A DNA stretch of 64,000 bases. It comes from Mesostigma viride (taxonomy: Eukaryota > Streptophyta > Mesostigmatophyceae > Mesostigmatales > Mesostigmataceae). Below the pieces are notes generated by a model. It saw only the letters and a program-made list of their open reading frames with translations, had not been told where the DNA came from and did not search any database. A program made the translations under genes and the position numbers. Location: positions 381,744 through 445,743 of the forward strand of contig RPFO01000002.1 of assembly GCA_009746045.1 (NCBI GenBank). Reading direction: 5' to 3'. This document shows positions 21,525-34,600 of the stretch, piece after piece; position 1 is the stretch's first letter, and every line of letters starts with the position of its first letter.

Positions 21525-23261
21525 CCCGTGTTTTTTTACAACGCGATACATCGCGTTGTAGGGTTAGAACGCGATGTATCGCGTTGTAATCTGACACGTG
21601 GCAAACCTATTAAACATGCGATTTTTGGTCTGAAACTTTCAAGATAGGTCAGAAACATCTCATAGAATTCAAGAAAAAATCCTGGTATTTTTGGTATTTT
21701 TTTGGTGACAGCTGCAAACAAATATGTACCACTGAAATCAGGCATTTTCGCGGGACGAAGGTGAAGACGACGGCGATGGCGGCAGGTAGATCTCGCCAGT
21801 TTTCGCGCGAATTTCAGTGGCTGTTGGGTAGCACGACCATGATGATGCGTTCAAAGGTTGATAATTAGGTTTCTACGAGTTTGTTGAGGTACTGGGGCAA
21901 AGGAAACGTAGTTTTTTCCAGTTTCTCACCCAACTTTCATGCGGAAACCCTGGAAACCGGCATACATATTATTACGTCAAGACTCGGGTCTGCTGCGGCA
22001 CCATGCTTGGTATTTCCATGGTGTTTCGACTTCTTAACACATGTTTATTCATTCCGAACGCCCGGACTCTCGGCTAAACCGAGATTTGTGCAGACTTTTA
22101 TTGGGTAGCTCCGGGCATGATGGTGCCTGCAAATAGCGTAAGGCGTGACCGTGGCTATTGCTACGGTATGCTGTATTTTCCTGGAAATGGCCTCTGCCAC
22201 CGGCTCAATAGTGCTTGCAGACGTAAGTATATCGTGTTTCTACCTAGTTTCTGCCAGTTTTCCACTTATTTCTACCGAACTCTGCCCAGCCTCTCTAAGA
22301 CCGCCATCCTACTCGACGTTGCTTGCATGTCAGCCATAGCAGGTTGCAGTTGTGCAGTATTTAGGTGCTGTATACGTCGTCAAGCCGTGCATATATCGTG
22401 AGGATTGGATGTTGATGGTTTATACTGCGTTGATTGTGCAAGAAGATCAGCTGGGTGCCCATAATCATGGTGTATAATCATGTGTTGTTAGCATCTTGCC
22501 ACCATTTGCTAGCATGCATTCCAGCGTCATCTTTACCTGCATGTAAGCTCATGGATCACTCAACCTATCCAAGCCTTGCATTACACGTGCCTCTTTCTTT
22601 CAGTATTGCACGCGTTATGGAATGAAAACCCAGCACCTCCATTCCCACGAGGCATGTGCTCAACACGTTGTGAGAGTGGATGATGCTTTGGCTATGGCTG
22701 CCTGATTCAGTCATATTAGGTCATCCAGTCATGATGTTTGATGCATGTTTGATGCTGTATAACTTATACAACGCCTATGTTCAACGTTTTGACCCTCCAA
22801 GCTCACTATGGCCCCGTTTATGGGGCTCGGGTCGTTGCGTAATGTTGTCAAGGGCTCTCATGTTTCCCACTGCGTTGTACTGCGTTGTAATTGAGATGCT
22901 AATGAAAAATAGCTCCAGTGGCCCAATGGGCCTGAGTTTTGTTTCACAGAGCCTGCATATGTTGCCCATAGCTCGTGCAAGAAGCCAGATTTTTTTCATG
23001 AACCATTTGTGAATAAGCGCATGACTTGTGACCTAGGGTCAAGAAATCGCGGTCATGGTCAGACCCCCCTGTATTCAAACCAGTGTATCTCTCTAATGAA
23101 TAAGCAGTTTGTAGGTCTGAGTAGCTCAAAAAATCCTTTGATTTATGGGCTTTCAGGAAAGTATATACATGACCATGAAAAAAAATTTTCCTTAGGTGCT
23201 ATACGCGTTCTAAAAAAAGCTTACAACGCGATATATCGCGTTCTAATTAAAAAAACACGGG
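21525..23261 (+). mobile_element. 1737-bp TTAA-flanked DNA element, piggyBac-like ends, non-autonomous
   Basis: TTAA at 21521-21524 and again at 23262-23265. Termini are perfect 14-bp inverted repeats, CCCGTGTTTTTTTA. Next to them lie near-palindromic 24-bp motifs of the type ACAACGCGAT-ATCGCGTTGT (about 21537, 21567, 23222). The site without the insertion is present in copy A, where TTTCTTAAGGTTGCG is uninterrupted. TTAA duplication and CCC termini are piggyBac hallmarks. Only short ORFs lie inside and no transposase is recognised. Confidence 0.88.
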
Positions 23262-23994
23262 TTAAGGTTGCGTTCCCGCGTTAAGTTGCGACGCCGAAGT
23301 TTGGGGGGCGACCGCAACTTAAGCCTGGAGGCCATCGCAACTTAACGCGGTAATGACTCAATTTGTAGGTGTCAGGCCATTTTTGGCCGCGCAGGAGGCC
23401 ATTTTTTGCCAAGTCCGGACCCGCTACGTGATTTTAGGCGGCAAAATACGCAAGCCCCACTGGCGCGCAAATTTCCCCGCCTGCTGGCTTAGGTGAAAAG
23501 CGCGAATGCAACCTTACAAATTCAGTTTTGCAGCCTGCGGGCTGCGGTACATAAGAATCCACGACCATGCAGGGTCTGTAATTGAGACATCTTGCCGGAA
23601 ATTACCACCATCATAGTGCCGAATGCACCACAGAAGGGCAAAGACATGGTCGTTGAGGCCACAGGCAGTCTCGCTGCCTGAGTGCGGCCTCCATGCTGTT
23701 ATTATTGTCAGTTTACACGGCATGTAGGCCATTGACAGTAAATGAAGCTTCCCTCACGACTGTTCCCATGTTTGAAGCCGGCTGGCAATTAAGTAACCCG
23801 CCAAAAAGAGAGCCAAAGTCAGAGGGTTAAAACACACTACATTTGTGGTATCAAAAACGCAGGAACTGCATGGCTGCCCACGGCGTGTTTTGCAGCCCGC
23901 CTTTGTCCAAAACTGATATCTGGCCTGGAAATTGGACTTGGGCCGGCTTTGACGCTGCACCTGGATCGGGCTTGACGAGAGCTGTCGAATGCCG

Positions 23995-24246
23995 TATAGA
24001 AGTCCGTCAGAGGAGGAGGTGGTGGGCTGCTAGCCTAATTCTACCGTTAAGTTGCGTTCCCGCGTTAAGTTGCGGCGCCAAGTTTTTGGGGGCGATCGCA
24101 ACTTAACGCGGGAATGACTGTATATAAGTCCGTCAGAGGAGGAGGTGGTGGGCTGCTAGCCTAATTCTACCGTTAAGTTGCGTTCCCGCATTAAGTTGCG
24201 GCGCCAAGCTTTAGGGGGCTATCGCAACTTAACACGGGAATGACTG
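23995..24246 (+). repeat. Tandem ~126-bp units with pogo-like MITE ends
   Basis: Two head-to-tail copies of a unit containing AGTCCGTCAGAGGAGGAGG, a short inverted-repeat MITE core and GGGAATGACTGTA. Confidence 0.8.
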
Positions 24247-25692
24247 TAATTGTCGCCATTATTTTCCCGTCAGTTTGCCTGCGCCCGCGAAAATCGCGAT
24301 CGAAACTCGAAAATGCAGGCCGAGTCCGCTGGAGGCCGTACTCCGTACAGGCTCAAGAATTAGTCAATTCGAGTGAAGCCTGGGTGAAGCGAGGGAAGCG
24401 TCAAGCGGTCCCGCCTCCCGGTCCCCGGAAGCCTGTCAATTCCTGTTCGGCTTAATTGACTAGTGATCCTACCATCCTTGAGCTTATTACTGCGATTAAC
24501 AGCCAACAGCCTTCAGCAGTCACATACGTTCAGTGGTCACATACGGGAAACGTCAAGATGAGCAGGCGGCAAGTGCAGGGGACTGCGCGCGCGCGAGCGG
24601 TTCAGTGTTGTAGAATGTAGTGTAGGCAGGACTGCGACGACGCAATAATAATGCGCGCTCTCACTACATAGAGGAGATGGCGTGAGCGACATCAGTTACA
24701 GACATGCCAATGCTATACGGTAATGCCTGCCCGTGCATCGTAATTACCGCAATTTACAATTCAGGCACCCGATGAAATGTTAGTTATTATTAACTTAAAG
24801 AAGTCTCTCGGCTAACGCAAGCGGCAGTTGCACATTGCAATGTCATACGAGCCTTATCCGCGGATAAGCAGTGCTCTGAAATGGATCGGGCTCATTTATA
24901 AAAGGCCGACGGTGCGTTTGAACTACTTTGCTTCACGCCAGAATAGCAATGCGCCGTTCATCTTCTTAGTAGGTACCATGATCCAGGACTCTTCTCGTAC
25001 AAAATTCTTGCAGAACGTACCCTCATCTTGCCCGTTTGCCGCGGCGACGAAGGCTCGTCCAAGTAAGTTGCCGTAGGGACTTATAGCCAAGGAACTGGCA
25101 TTGATGACCTGTAGAATTGTGACGGTGGTGATCAATGAATTGCTATTACGATACAGTACCGCCGGGTTGTGCGATGCCCCGTTGCTTCTCTGTGAGTGGG
25201 CATATAAAGCTCCGGTGACGCTTCTTGTCGTATGAATAATTGTCGACGCCAAGGGTAATGCGATGACATTAGCTGACAGAATTTCACACTTCTTTGCGTA
25301 GGAACGTCATAGCCCGCCTGGCAGGACTGTCGTGCACGGTTTCACGGCTAGAATCCCAGCGGCTGCGGGCTGGTGTAGGCGGTGCGCCTACACGACAACC
25401 ATTGCTGTGATATATGACCATGGCATAGAATAGTTACGGCGATCTCCCCCCCCGCAATGCCACGTCCCTTGAAGCCGCACCAAACCCTTTTCTGACATAC
25501 CCCTACCTACGTCCCCTTTTCCTTATGCCTTCCAACGTCTCCTTACTTCGTTTGCCTCAACATCTTTGCTGCTTACTCCGCTCCTGCCCCTGCCCCCCTC
25601 GAAAAATGTATGTCTTGTCCAGCTCGCGGCCATCCTAGCAGCTAATCGCCAGGCCCCAGCCAACCTTGCAGTCCCATCAACTTCCACGAAGG
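24247..25692. other. Intergenic, upstream of the SET gene
   Basis: No recognisable gene or repeat. A TATA-like TTTATAAAAGG lies at about 24894, roughly 800 bp before the first coding ATG; whether it is the promoter is unknown. An AG at 25670 could accept an upstream non-coding exon. Confidence 0.4.
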
Positions 25693-28600
25693 ATGCACCA
25701 TGCCAGGAGGCCATGCCCGCCCGGTACCGGCCCCGATGACGTGATCGTCCTAAGTGACGACGAATCAGACGGGGAGGTTGAGTGGAACGGTTGCCGCCAG
25801 GCTCCTCGTCAATCACCTCGGCCATCGCATCATCCATCCCCTAGCCATGCTCCTCTCCACACACCACCTCCCCAAGCCCCTCGCCACGTTCCTCATCCAT
25901 CGCCTCCTCCATCTCCTCCCCGAGCCTGCCCCCAAGCCCCTTACCAACCTCCCCCCGCCCCGCCTCATCGATCCCCTTGTAGCCAACCACCCCGCCAGGC
26001 GCCTCGCCAGGCTCCTCCTCCAGGGGCAGTCCATGACCCTATCGGGTCGGCCCATGGCGCCCGAGGAGACGATGGACCTGTCAGCCGTCACAACCACCCT
26101 GGCCATGACCAGGGAGGCGAGACTGCGCCAGCTAGGATGGGCCCATCCGGCACCAGCCAGGTAGGCCATGCGGTGGCTGCTGTGAACGCTGCGTTGGAAG
26201 GTAGCCTCTGTGCAAGGGGGAGCCATGGAACCTGCGCTAGGAGGGAAGGCGTGCCGGGCGCGAGGACAATGGATGTGGACCCCGCTAGAGTGAATGGCGT
26301 GGCCACTGCTAGAATAGATGGCGTTGCCCCTGCAAGAAGAAACACAGTGTCGGACGCCAGATCACATCACGTGGCCCCCGCCACAGTCATCGATCTCACC
26401 GATGACGGTGGGGATGACGCTCCCGGCGCAAGAGTACATGGCGTGGCCTTCGCTGCCGTAAACGCCGCTCCCGGCGCTAGAGTACATGGTGTGCCCATCG
26501 CTATAGTGAACCCCGTTCCCGGCACTGGAGTCGCGAACGGCGTGTCCGCCACGCGAAGGGAGGGCGTGCCTGCCACATCCACTCAGATGGCTGTGGCTGC
26601 CAACACCGCTCACGCCGTGCCTGCCCCCCGATTGGATGGCGTGCCTGCCCCCAGGACAAAGGGTGTCCAGGGTGTCGTGGGTGTGGCTGTCGCCGGAACG
26701 CACGACATGCCCGCCCCCAGAACGAATGGCGCGCCATCCGCCCGAATCAATGATGTCGCTTGTGTCCGGACGAACGGCGGTGGTGCCAGCACGGCAGGGC
26801 AGCGTGGCTCTCCTTCCAACGCGGATGCCGCACCTATTTGCACTGTGGAGCGATCATGCCCACCAGTGGTGGGCATAATCGCTACAAGGACAGCAACGCC
26901 AGCCGCAAGGGATGCCCAAGACACACACATTACACCAAGACCTGGCGTGGACGCACAAACCCCAAGGACTGGTGCGGACAAAGCGGTGGCGCCCCGTCAT
27001 AACCAAGCACCCAGTCATCCTCCAGCAGCCAGCGGACAGACACCGGCGCCCGATCCCACCACCACGCTGGGAGGGAGGGCCGTGCCATCCCCAGCAGGTC
27101 GCGGTATAAGCGACCGAGGTGTTGTTGAGGGACAGGTGTTACCACGAGGGCCACCGATGGGGGCGCCCGCTGCCCCCCCGATGGGGCCACACAAGGGGGT
27201 TGGCAACAGTAACCTCTTGTGGCCGCTGTCAAATGGGACGGATGGTAATCGTCATGCAAAGGGCAAGCCCGGATCATTACCCCCATCGGGCCATGGTGGC
27301 GGCCCAGCTACCGCTGGCAGGGGCTCTGCAGACCGCGGCCAACCCCCCTCCGGGGAGGGCGCCTCGCACAAGAGCGATGCTGGAAGAGAATGTGGCCGTA
27401 GTGGCGGCGGTGGTGGCAATGGGGGGGGTCATGCGGGCGGCAATAATGGGGGTAATGATGGCAGTGATGATGGCGGCGGTGGCGGTGAAGATGGCAGCCA
27501 TGGTGGCGGTGACAATGGCGATGGTGGCGCCTCAGATGAGAGTAGCAGGCCAGATGAGACCATCGTGCTGGATAAGCATAGCTCACCCAGCAATACCAGC
27601 ACGTCAGACAGCGACGACAGTTTCCTCTCGTGTGAGAACGACTCCAACACGTCAGTCAGCGACGAAGACTACCGGCCTTCCAAGAAGTTAGAGCGGTCGC
27701 TGAAGACGACGCCCCCCTGTAAGAGGCCACGCCGTTCGTGTGCCGTCGCAGCCACGCCCCTCCCTGGGGTCGCAACCCAGGGTGTCGGGGCGTCCATGGG
27801 GCCCCCAGTTGCACCCACCCCCGTTGCAAGGGGCCGCACCCCTGCTCGACGAACCACTTCTGGGGACGGAGGCAGACCGGACGGTAACGGCAACCCGGCC
27901 GAACAACAGACACCCGGGCCGTCATCCGGTCCCCAGGGGCCCAGCCAACATGTTCACAATTCAGCCCCCATGCCAAGGGGGCTGCCTTGCCAAGCCGTGG
28001 GTGCTGTGGCGACGCGGTTGGAACGCCAGCTGTCATCGTCGGGGAGGGGAGGGGGGAGGCGGGGAGGAAGGGGTCTGGATGGGACCCCGGCCGTCGCCAG
28101 GGCGTCTCTCCCATCATCAAGCGAGCGGGCGGTCCCAGGGACTGCCACACCACGTGTCACAGCCAACCCAGTGTGTGCTACCCCACTTGCCACGTGCGCC
28201 CCAGGGACTGCCACGGCAACCGCGGCGCTTGCCACGCCACCGGCCATGGCCGCAGCTGGTGGGGAGATGGGATGGGTGGTCGAAAATTTTTCAGCATCCG
28301 ACCCGCAGGGCTCTGAGTCGCTAGGATTAGACCCGCAAGCATCCGAGCCGAATGGGCTCGAGCCGCAGGGATCGGGCACCTGCACAGGGATCCATGAGTT
28401 GAGGCCGGGGCCACCCACGGGGACGTCCGTGGCTCGGCCGCAGTCCAACATCTGGGATCTCGGGGCCAAGCCGCTGTCAAACAAGGGAAACCCGAGGCCA
28501 AAGCGCTTGTCAGGCACGGAAAGACAGGGGGCGACACCGATGCCCCCGGCAAGGACCCCCGGCGGAAAGCAGGCGGTGTCGGTGGGTGGGAAGCGGGCAC

Positions 28601-31600
28601 GGGGTGGTGGTGCTGGCAGTGGGGGCAAGCTCGAAAAGTCCGCAGCCAAGTGTGCTCCTCCTTCCCTGCGGCTGTGCTGCCAGCTGTGCGGGGGTGAAAA
28701 GGAGGCGCTGTTACCGTGGGCGGAAGTGGAGGCGGATGAGGAGTTGGCGGCCGACATGGCGCTGACGGTGGCGGTCTGTTGCGGCACGCGGGTGGACGAG
28801 TGCGTGTGTGACCGGGGCGGGGTGGCTGGGTGAGTGGACGTGCTGTGTTAGCTGGCATTTTTGGCTTTTCTTGTGTGTCTTTACGGCGGGCTGATTGGGA
28901 CAAGGGTTATTTAGCAGGGTGGATGGGCATATCGTGTCTTTGTTGTGGATGGGTCTTCAAAGTACCTTCAAAGTATCTACATCCATTTTATGTGATGTCT
29001 TGGGCCGACATAGCAACGCAGATGATCACTTCTCATTATTCAAATGTGTGTGCACTGCATTTGTCGGTTCTGGGCTACTATGGGCTGGTTTCGGGATTTA
29101 TGAAGGAATTGTGTAATACTGGAATTAAAAAAAAGTATCTGTTTGTTCTGCGCTTGTCTTGCTTGGCAAGGGATGGCAGTGATTATGTTTTTTTTTAAGC
29201 ATGTGTGTAGGCTCACTAGCTTGTGTGGTTTAATTTCCATGCTGGAGGCTAATGGCGATGGTAGGTTTACTTGCATAGTTTGTTTAGTACAGGTACCAAA
29301 GTAGTTGCGACAGGTAGTTGGCAAGTAGTTGTCAAAGTGCTTGTAGGAATGCATCGTAAATTGCATAGTTCGTCTGCCACAACTCCGGTCTCCTCTGCGG
29401 CACGTTGTGTGCAGCCAAGGGCAAGGCTGGATCCACGCGGCCTGCCTGCTGTGGTCGCCCCAGGGACGAGACGAGGGTGGCCAGCTCAAGGGGGCGGCCG
29501 AAGCTCTGAAGGCGGTGAGCATGCCTGGGTCCACACAACTTGTGCATGGCCCCGCATAGTAAGTGGGCATGGCTCCGCATAGCTTGCGTGTGCCCCAGTA
29601 CCCTCCTCCATGCTACTGGGTGCTGGGCACTGGGTACTCGCCGGTGCCTATGGCCATGCAAGAGTTTGCGTGGACCCGCAAAAGATTTGCAGGGACCCGT
29701 CGAAGGTTTTGCTTGCTAAGAGCGTATCCAGATGAGCGTTACTTGCATAAATTGCTTTTGTCCGAGGGTTGAATGTTATTAGGCTCTTGGCTCTCTCGCC
29801 AGCCTTGTGAGCAGGGTGTGTCGAGGCACGCAACTGTACCGTATTTCTTGCTGATTGCCTACTGCAGCACAGCTGCGCTGTTTTCCACGCCCTCCCAATC
29901 CCGGCTCTGCCCAAGAATACGAAATCTTGATGCATATTGTTAATTGATTGTTAACTACTACTTATTAATTCCTATATGCTTTCACATTATTCTTGCAGGC
30001 AAGCAGGTGCTGTGCCTGCCGAAAAAAGGGGGCCACGCTCGGGTGCCGGGTCGAGAAGTGTGAAAGGGTACGCATTGGCTGGCAAGGCCCTGTGGGCGTT
30101 GCAGATTTTGCTTTGGTTCACCTTATACAACAGCATCCTTTTTTTCGTTGCTTTATCTTGCTGTATTGGGTATATAGGGTATTTATTGAATATTATTGAT
30201 GTACTACTTTTGGGTGTATTGATATACTACTATAGTGGGCATTGCTAGTCATGGTTATACATTTATCAAACGTGGGGTATCCCTGACTGTGAAGTGTGAC
30301 CGCTTGCCGAGGGCTGACGCCTTGAAGAACTGCGGGACCGTCGATGAAGGAAGGGCCTGTGCAGGATTGTGAAGCTCGCCGGGACTCAGTATAACGAACC
30401 GAGCCTCGTGAGCAGCAGAGGTGGTTTGACAGGGTGTTGCGGGAATGCCCATAGCTTCCTGCCCCCTGCGAGGGGTTCCCAGCTGTGACCTCTGTTGCCA
30501 TCTGTACTATTTGCTGTGTATCGCTGCAGGGGTATCTGCTGGCATCCGCGTGGTGCGTCATGCTGGCTCTTGTCTGGTGATATTTGCTGCCAAAATCAGC
30601 CATCCCTTTTTCCCTCTCCCCCTCTTCCCCCCCCCTGGCCATGAACAGGATCGGCAACAACGTTGCTACGTTGTTAGGATCTGCTACCTGCAACCTATTG
30701 TTGCGATCTCTCGAGCAACTCTTGTTCAGACTGACTTTCCCTCTGTGCAGACCTCATAGGCATGAGCCCTTGCCACTGGCTCTCGTCAAGTCACGCAACT
30801 CGATGATCTAGAAACAACTCATGAAGCATGGGCCCGTGACACGCGTCGGTATTCTCGAAATCTAGAAGTTGGCTACCTCTCGGAGCGTTACCTCAGAGCT
30901 AAGGTAACGCTCCGAGAGATAGTGAGACAGGAGCAGCCCATCCACGAGGTTTCCTGCTCAAGAATACAAGCGCTTTCCCTAGTCTCGTGGGCGAATGGTG
31001 TTATGCTAATAAATTGATCAACGAGACTGCCACTGCCTGTTCCTATCGGCGCTTGGGCCCTAACGCCCCCCACTGCCCTGCGCCCGACCCCGCAGGTATA
31101 CCACTACCCGTGCGCCCGCAAGGTGGCCGACATGTCTGAGGGGATGGACATGCCAGTGCTCTGCCCGGCGTGCGCGGTGTCGAGCATTTTCCGCAAGCCA
31201 AGGCCTTTCCTCAAGGTTGCCAAGAAAGGGGGGAAGGAACAGGTGCGCATTCCTGTCATTCCATCATCACATCAAAAGTGGAATGGGGTAGATGATCTCC
31301 ACATGTGTTAGATCGTAGGCCTTGATGAGATTCAGGTTTTTATGGAGTCAAATCCATGTGAGGCGCGCACGTGCCCTGGCCTTTGGCCTGCCCCTGCCCC
31401 TGCGCCTGCCCGAACCCTGTCGTTTACCCGTGATGTGCCGCCCCCTCAGTCTTTTCTGTCAGTTTCTACAGTTCGGCCATGTATTGTATCCAACTGATGA
31501 ACGCTCGCTCTCAGAACGACCCAATCGTATCAAGGACAATGAGAGAAGACTTGTTAATGAGGAGCATTCTTGACAGAGTCCCAGGTTAGCAAACCCCCCG

Positions 31601-34600
31601 CGCGTTGAGTGTTTAAGACAGATACATGTTCCAAGGAATATTAGTTTTCCCAGAAACTATTATATATATAATATTAGTTTTCCCAGAGAGTAACCCTCCC
31701 CCAGGCCCTCCTCTGCCGCATCATCTCCCCCCCTTTGGGCAGGTGGTCTACCCCCCTTTGGGCAGAAATGTTCTTTCTCCGGACGTGAGTGGGGGTCTTG
31801 AGGGCTGCCCCATCCCCTGCACCAACGACGTCAACGGACAGTGGCCGCCCCTGCTGCTGCCACCTGGCGCCCCGGGCCACCAGACGTACGTCAACAAGTA
31901 CGAGTACTCGGAAGACATCCGGCGGCTCCTGCGGCCGTCCAAGGGTTGCCAGTGCTGCCACGGCCGCCATGGCAGTGATGGTGGTGGCGGCGGTGGTGGC
32001 GATGGTGGCGGCGGTGGCGGTGGCGGCGGTGGTGGCAGTGGCGGTCATGGTGGCGGTGATGGTGATGGTGGCAGTTCTGCCCTGGGCTGTGACGCCTCAC
32101 CCCTCCCGTATGCCGATGGCCAGCTGGCGCGCTCAAGGATGCCCATGAGGGTCGAACTGCCGCCCCGCAGCCATCCGCGTTGGCTGTATGGGTGTGGCGC
32201 GTCATCGTTCGCAGGGTCGGGGCGCCACCTGTGCGAGCACGTGCGAGAGGCGATCGAGCTGGCCACTAGCAACCTGGCGCGTGCACATAGTGAGCCGGCG
32301 TGTGGGGACAGTGACCCAGCGCGTGCTGCTGGTGGTTCTCGTGCGCAACGTTGTGGCTCCCATGGTGGGGAAACCGCCGCGGGAACCTCATCATCTCATC
32401 AATGGGAAAGGGCCATCCACAGAGAGGGCACTGGCATCTGCCACCAGCAAAGCACTGGCAACCTCCACCAGCAAAACGCTCGTATCCACCACCGGCGAAA
32501 CACTGGCATCCGGATCGGTGGCCAAGGCGCCGCACGTGGTGCCAGCACGGGTCAGGCTGGTGCTACTGCGCAGGCCGGGCTAGGGCCACCTGGCAGGCCG
32601 GGGCCTGGGAGCCTTCAGCCTGGGAGAGTCGAGCCCGGTAGACTTGATCCTTCTGGAAAGGGCAAGCGCAGTCTCTACGATGACTTTGGCCGGTGCGTCG
32701 CCAGTGCCGGCACAGCCCCTGGCAGGTGTGGCGTCGTCAGCGCTGCTGATGGTGGTGACAGCGACGATGGCAGGCATGACAACAAGCGGAGCCGGAGAGC
32801 GGATGGAGAGGGGCAATGGAGCCAAGGGGGCCAAGAGGACCGGCAGAGGGACCGAGTGGCTCATGAAGTGAGGCAAAGGGGGGCTCATGATGACAGGCGA
32901 GGGGTGGGGACGGATGGCAGGCGAGGGGTGGTGGTGGATGGCAGGCGGGCCGATGGGGAGGAACTGCCAGCCAGGCGGGCGGGCTGCTCTGAGACAGGGT
33001 CCCATCATCAGGCCCCGGTTGTGCCTGGGTCCACCCCGGAAATGCCGGCGGTGACAGGCTCCCTTCCCGAGATGCCCGCGGTGGCGGCGGGGTCGCCGCG
33101 GGTGGCGGACTCGGTGGGGGCGGACGCGAGTGTCGAGTGTGCCAAGAGGCCGCTCTTTGCTGGTGAGAACCGGCTGGGGGACCCGAGGTTTGACTGGCAG
33201 CCAGACACACCCACGAGAGATGAAGGCGAGAGGGAGGGCGAGGACAAGGGTGAGGGCAAGGCGGGGGAGGCATGGGAGAAGCCGGGGAAGTTGATGGGGG
33301 GCCGCTGCGCGTATGATGCCTATGGGCGTGTCTTGCTGAAGCCGGGCTACATGATCATCGAGTGCAACGGCCGCTGCCTGTGCGGCCCCGAGTGCCTCAA
33401 CCGGGTGGTGCAGAAGGGCATCTGGGCGGCGCTGGAGCTTTTCATGACCAAGGGCAAGGGCTGGGGCGTGCGGACGCGGCAGTTCATCCCGAAGTGAGTG
33501 CCAGGCTTTATGAGTATGATCCCCATCAGCCTGCCATATATGAGCTTCTGTTATACATGCAGGTCATCTTAATTACAGTTAGGCAATATGGTGTGCAATA
33601 TGGTGTGCGTGTAACATTTCCTATTATACAAGATATGTTATCGTAGTCGTATATTATTATATCATTAAGGCCATCAACATATTTATCAATAGGAGCCATC
33701 TGAGATCCCTGTGTAATTTCAAAGACATCAGCCAAGTGTTTGACTTCGCGGGGTACTTTCCTACAGCATTATTTTCCCCATGTACCCTAAATATACTAAA
33801 TGTAATTTTGTAAGTTTCATTCTCCCCTTTACTTTGTTAAGATGTAGTTGACGCCTTTCCTTGGTTGTGCCTCTGCAGAAATGTTGCTCGTTGTCGTGGT
33901 TTATGAAGAGTAAATCGTGTTCCATGTTGAGCATCTATCTGTCTTTTGTGCCATCGTTTGCGATGGGTGGATAGCGCACTGAACTAGTAAAATTCTGCTA
34001 ATTGAATAGTAGTACATATATTAGGACATAGATTCGTGATATTCCCGCTGATTGCTGTCTGTGCATGCATGGGGTACATCCTTTTCTAAGGTTCCCTCTA
34101 AGGTTTCCTTTCCAGGCATTGTCTGGTATGGTGTCACGGCATCTCTAACTAGATCAGATCAGGCGGGTTGTGGGTGAACCCTGGGTATGCCCCTAAAAGT
34201 CCGGGAGAAGCCTTTATATTCTCCTGGGCTATCGGGGGTTAGCATGCAACCTACCCCCACACCCGTCATCATGGCCGAGCGTACAGTCGTCTTGGATAGT
34301 CCGGATGAGGCTGAGTTGCTATCTGTGACTCCAGATCTGGGCGAGTGAGTCACGCCACTTGCCTTCGCGGGTGAAGTATCCGCGTAGAAAAGTACCTGAT
34401 CGGGTACTCCGTGGCATGCCTTCAGTGCGTGTTCACGCACTTACTTACTGACAGATCAGGCATACAGGCACCGACCTCTACGGCACCTCAGCAATTTGTT
34501 CAGTGAGGAATGCTGGACCCCCCACTACACTGCCCAATGTTTCCCAATCCTGCTATTGCTCTTGGTTCCCGCGTATTCGTGTTGCGTTTGTGAGCAGTAA

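Larger units (their letters stand above)
20241..24000 (+). repeat. Tandem segmental duplication, copies A and B
   Basis: Copy A (20241-21490) and copy B (21491-about 23995) both start TACAGTCATTCCCGCG and end GAGCTGTCGAATGCCG, aligning through most of their length. Copy A additionally holds a ~245-bp insert with 25-bp inverted repeats and a ~200-bp SINE-like repeat. Copy B instead holds the 1737-bp TTAA element. Without these inserts both are about 0.77-0.8 kb. Confidence 0.9.

Noticed and set aside
22680-23012. Possible piggyBac transposase piece (LYNLYNAYVQRFD) inside the TTAA element
   Set aside because: Resemblance limited to a few residues, with no catalytic Asp context and no continuation.
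24828-25252. Two overlapping ORFs on opposite strands (83-109 codons) upstream of the SET gene
   Set aside because: No recognisable domain, no splice or promoter support, lengths expected by chance.
25813-28903. Several 100-280 codon antisense ORFs opposite SET exon 1
   Set aside because: GC-rich shadows of a real exon, with no domains or splice context.
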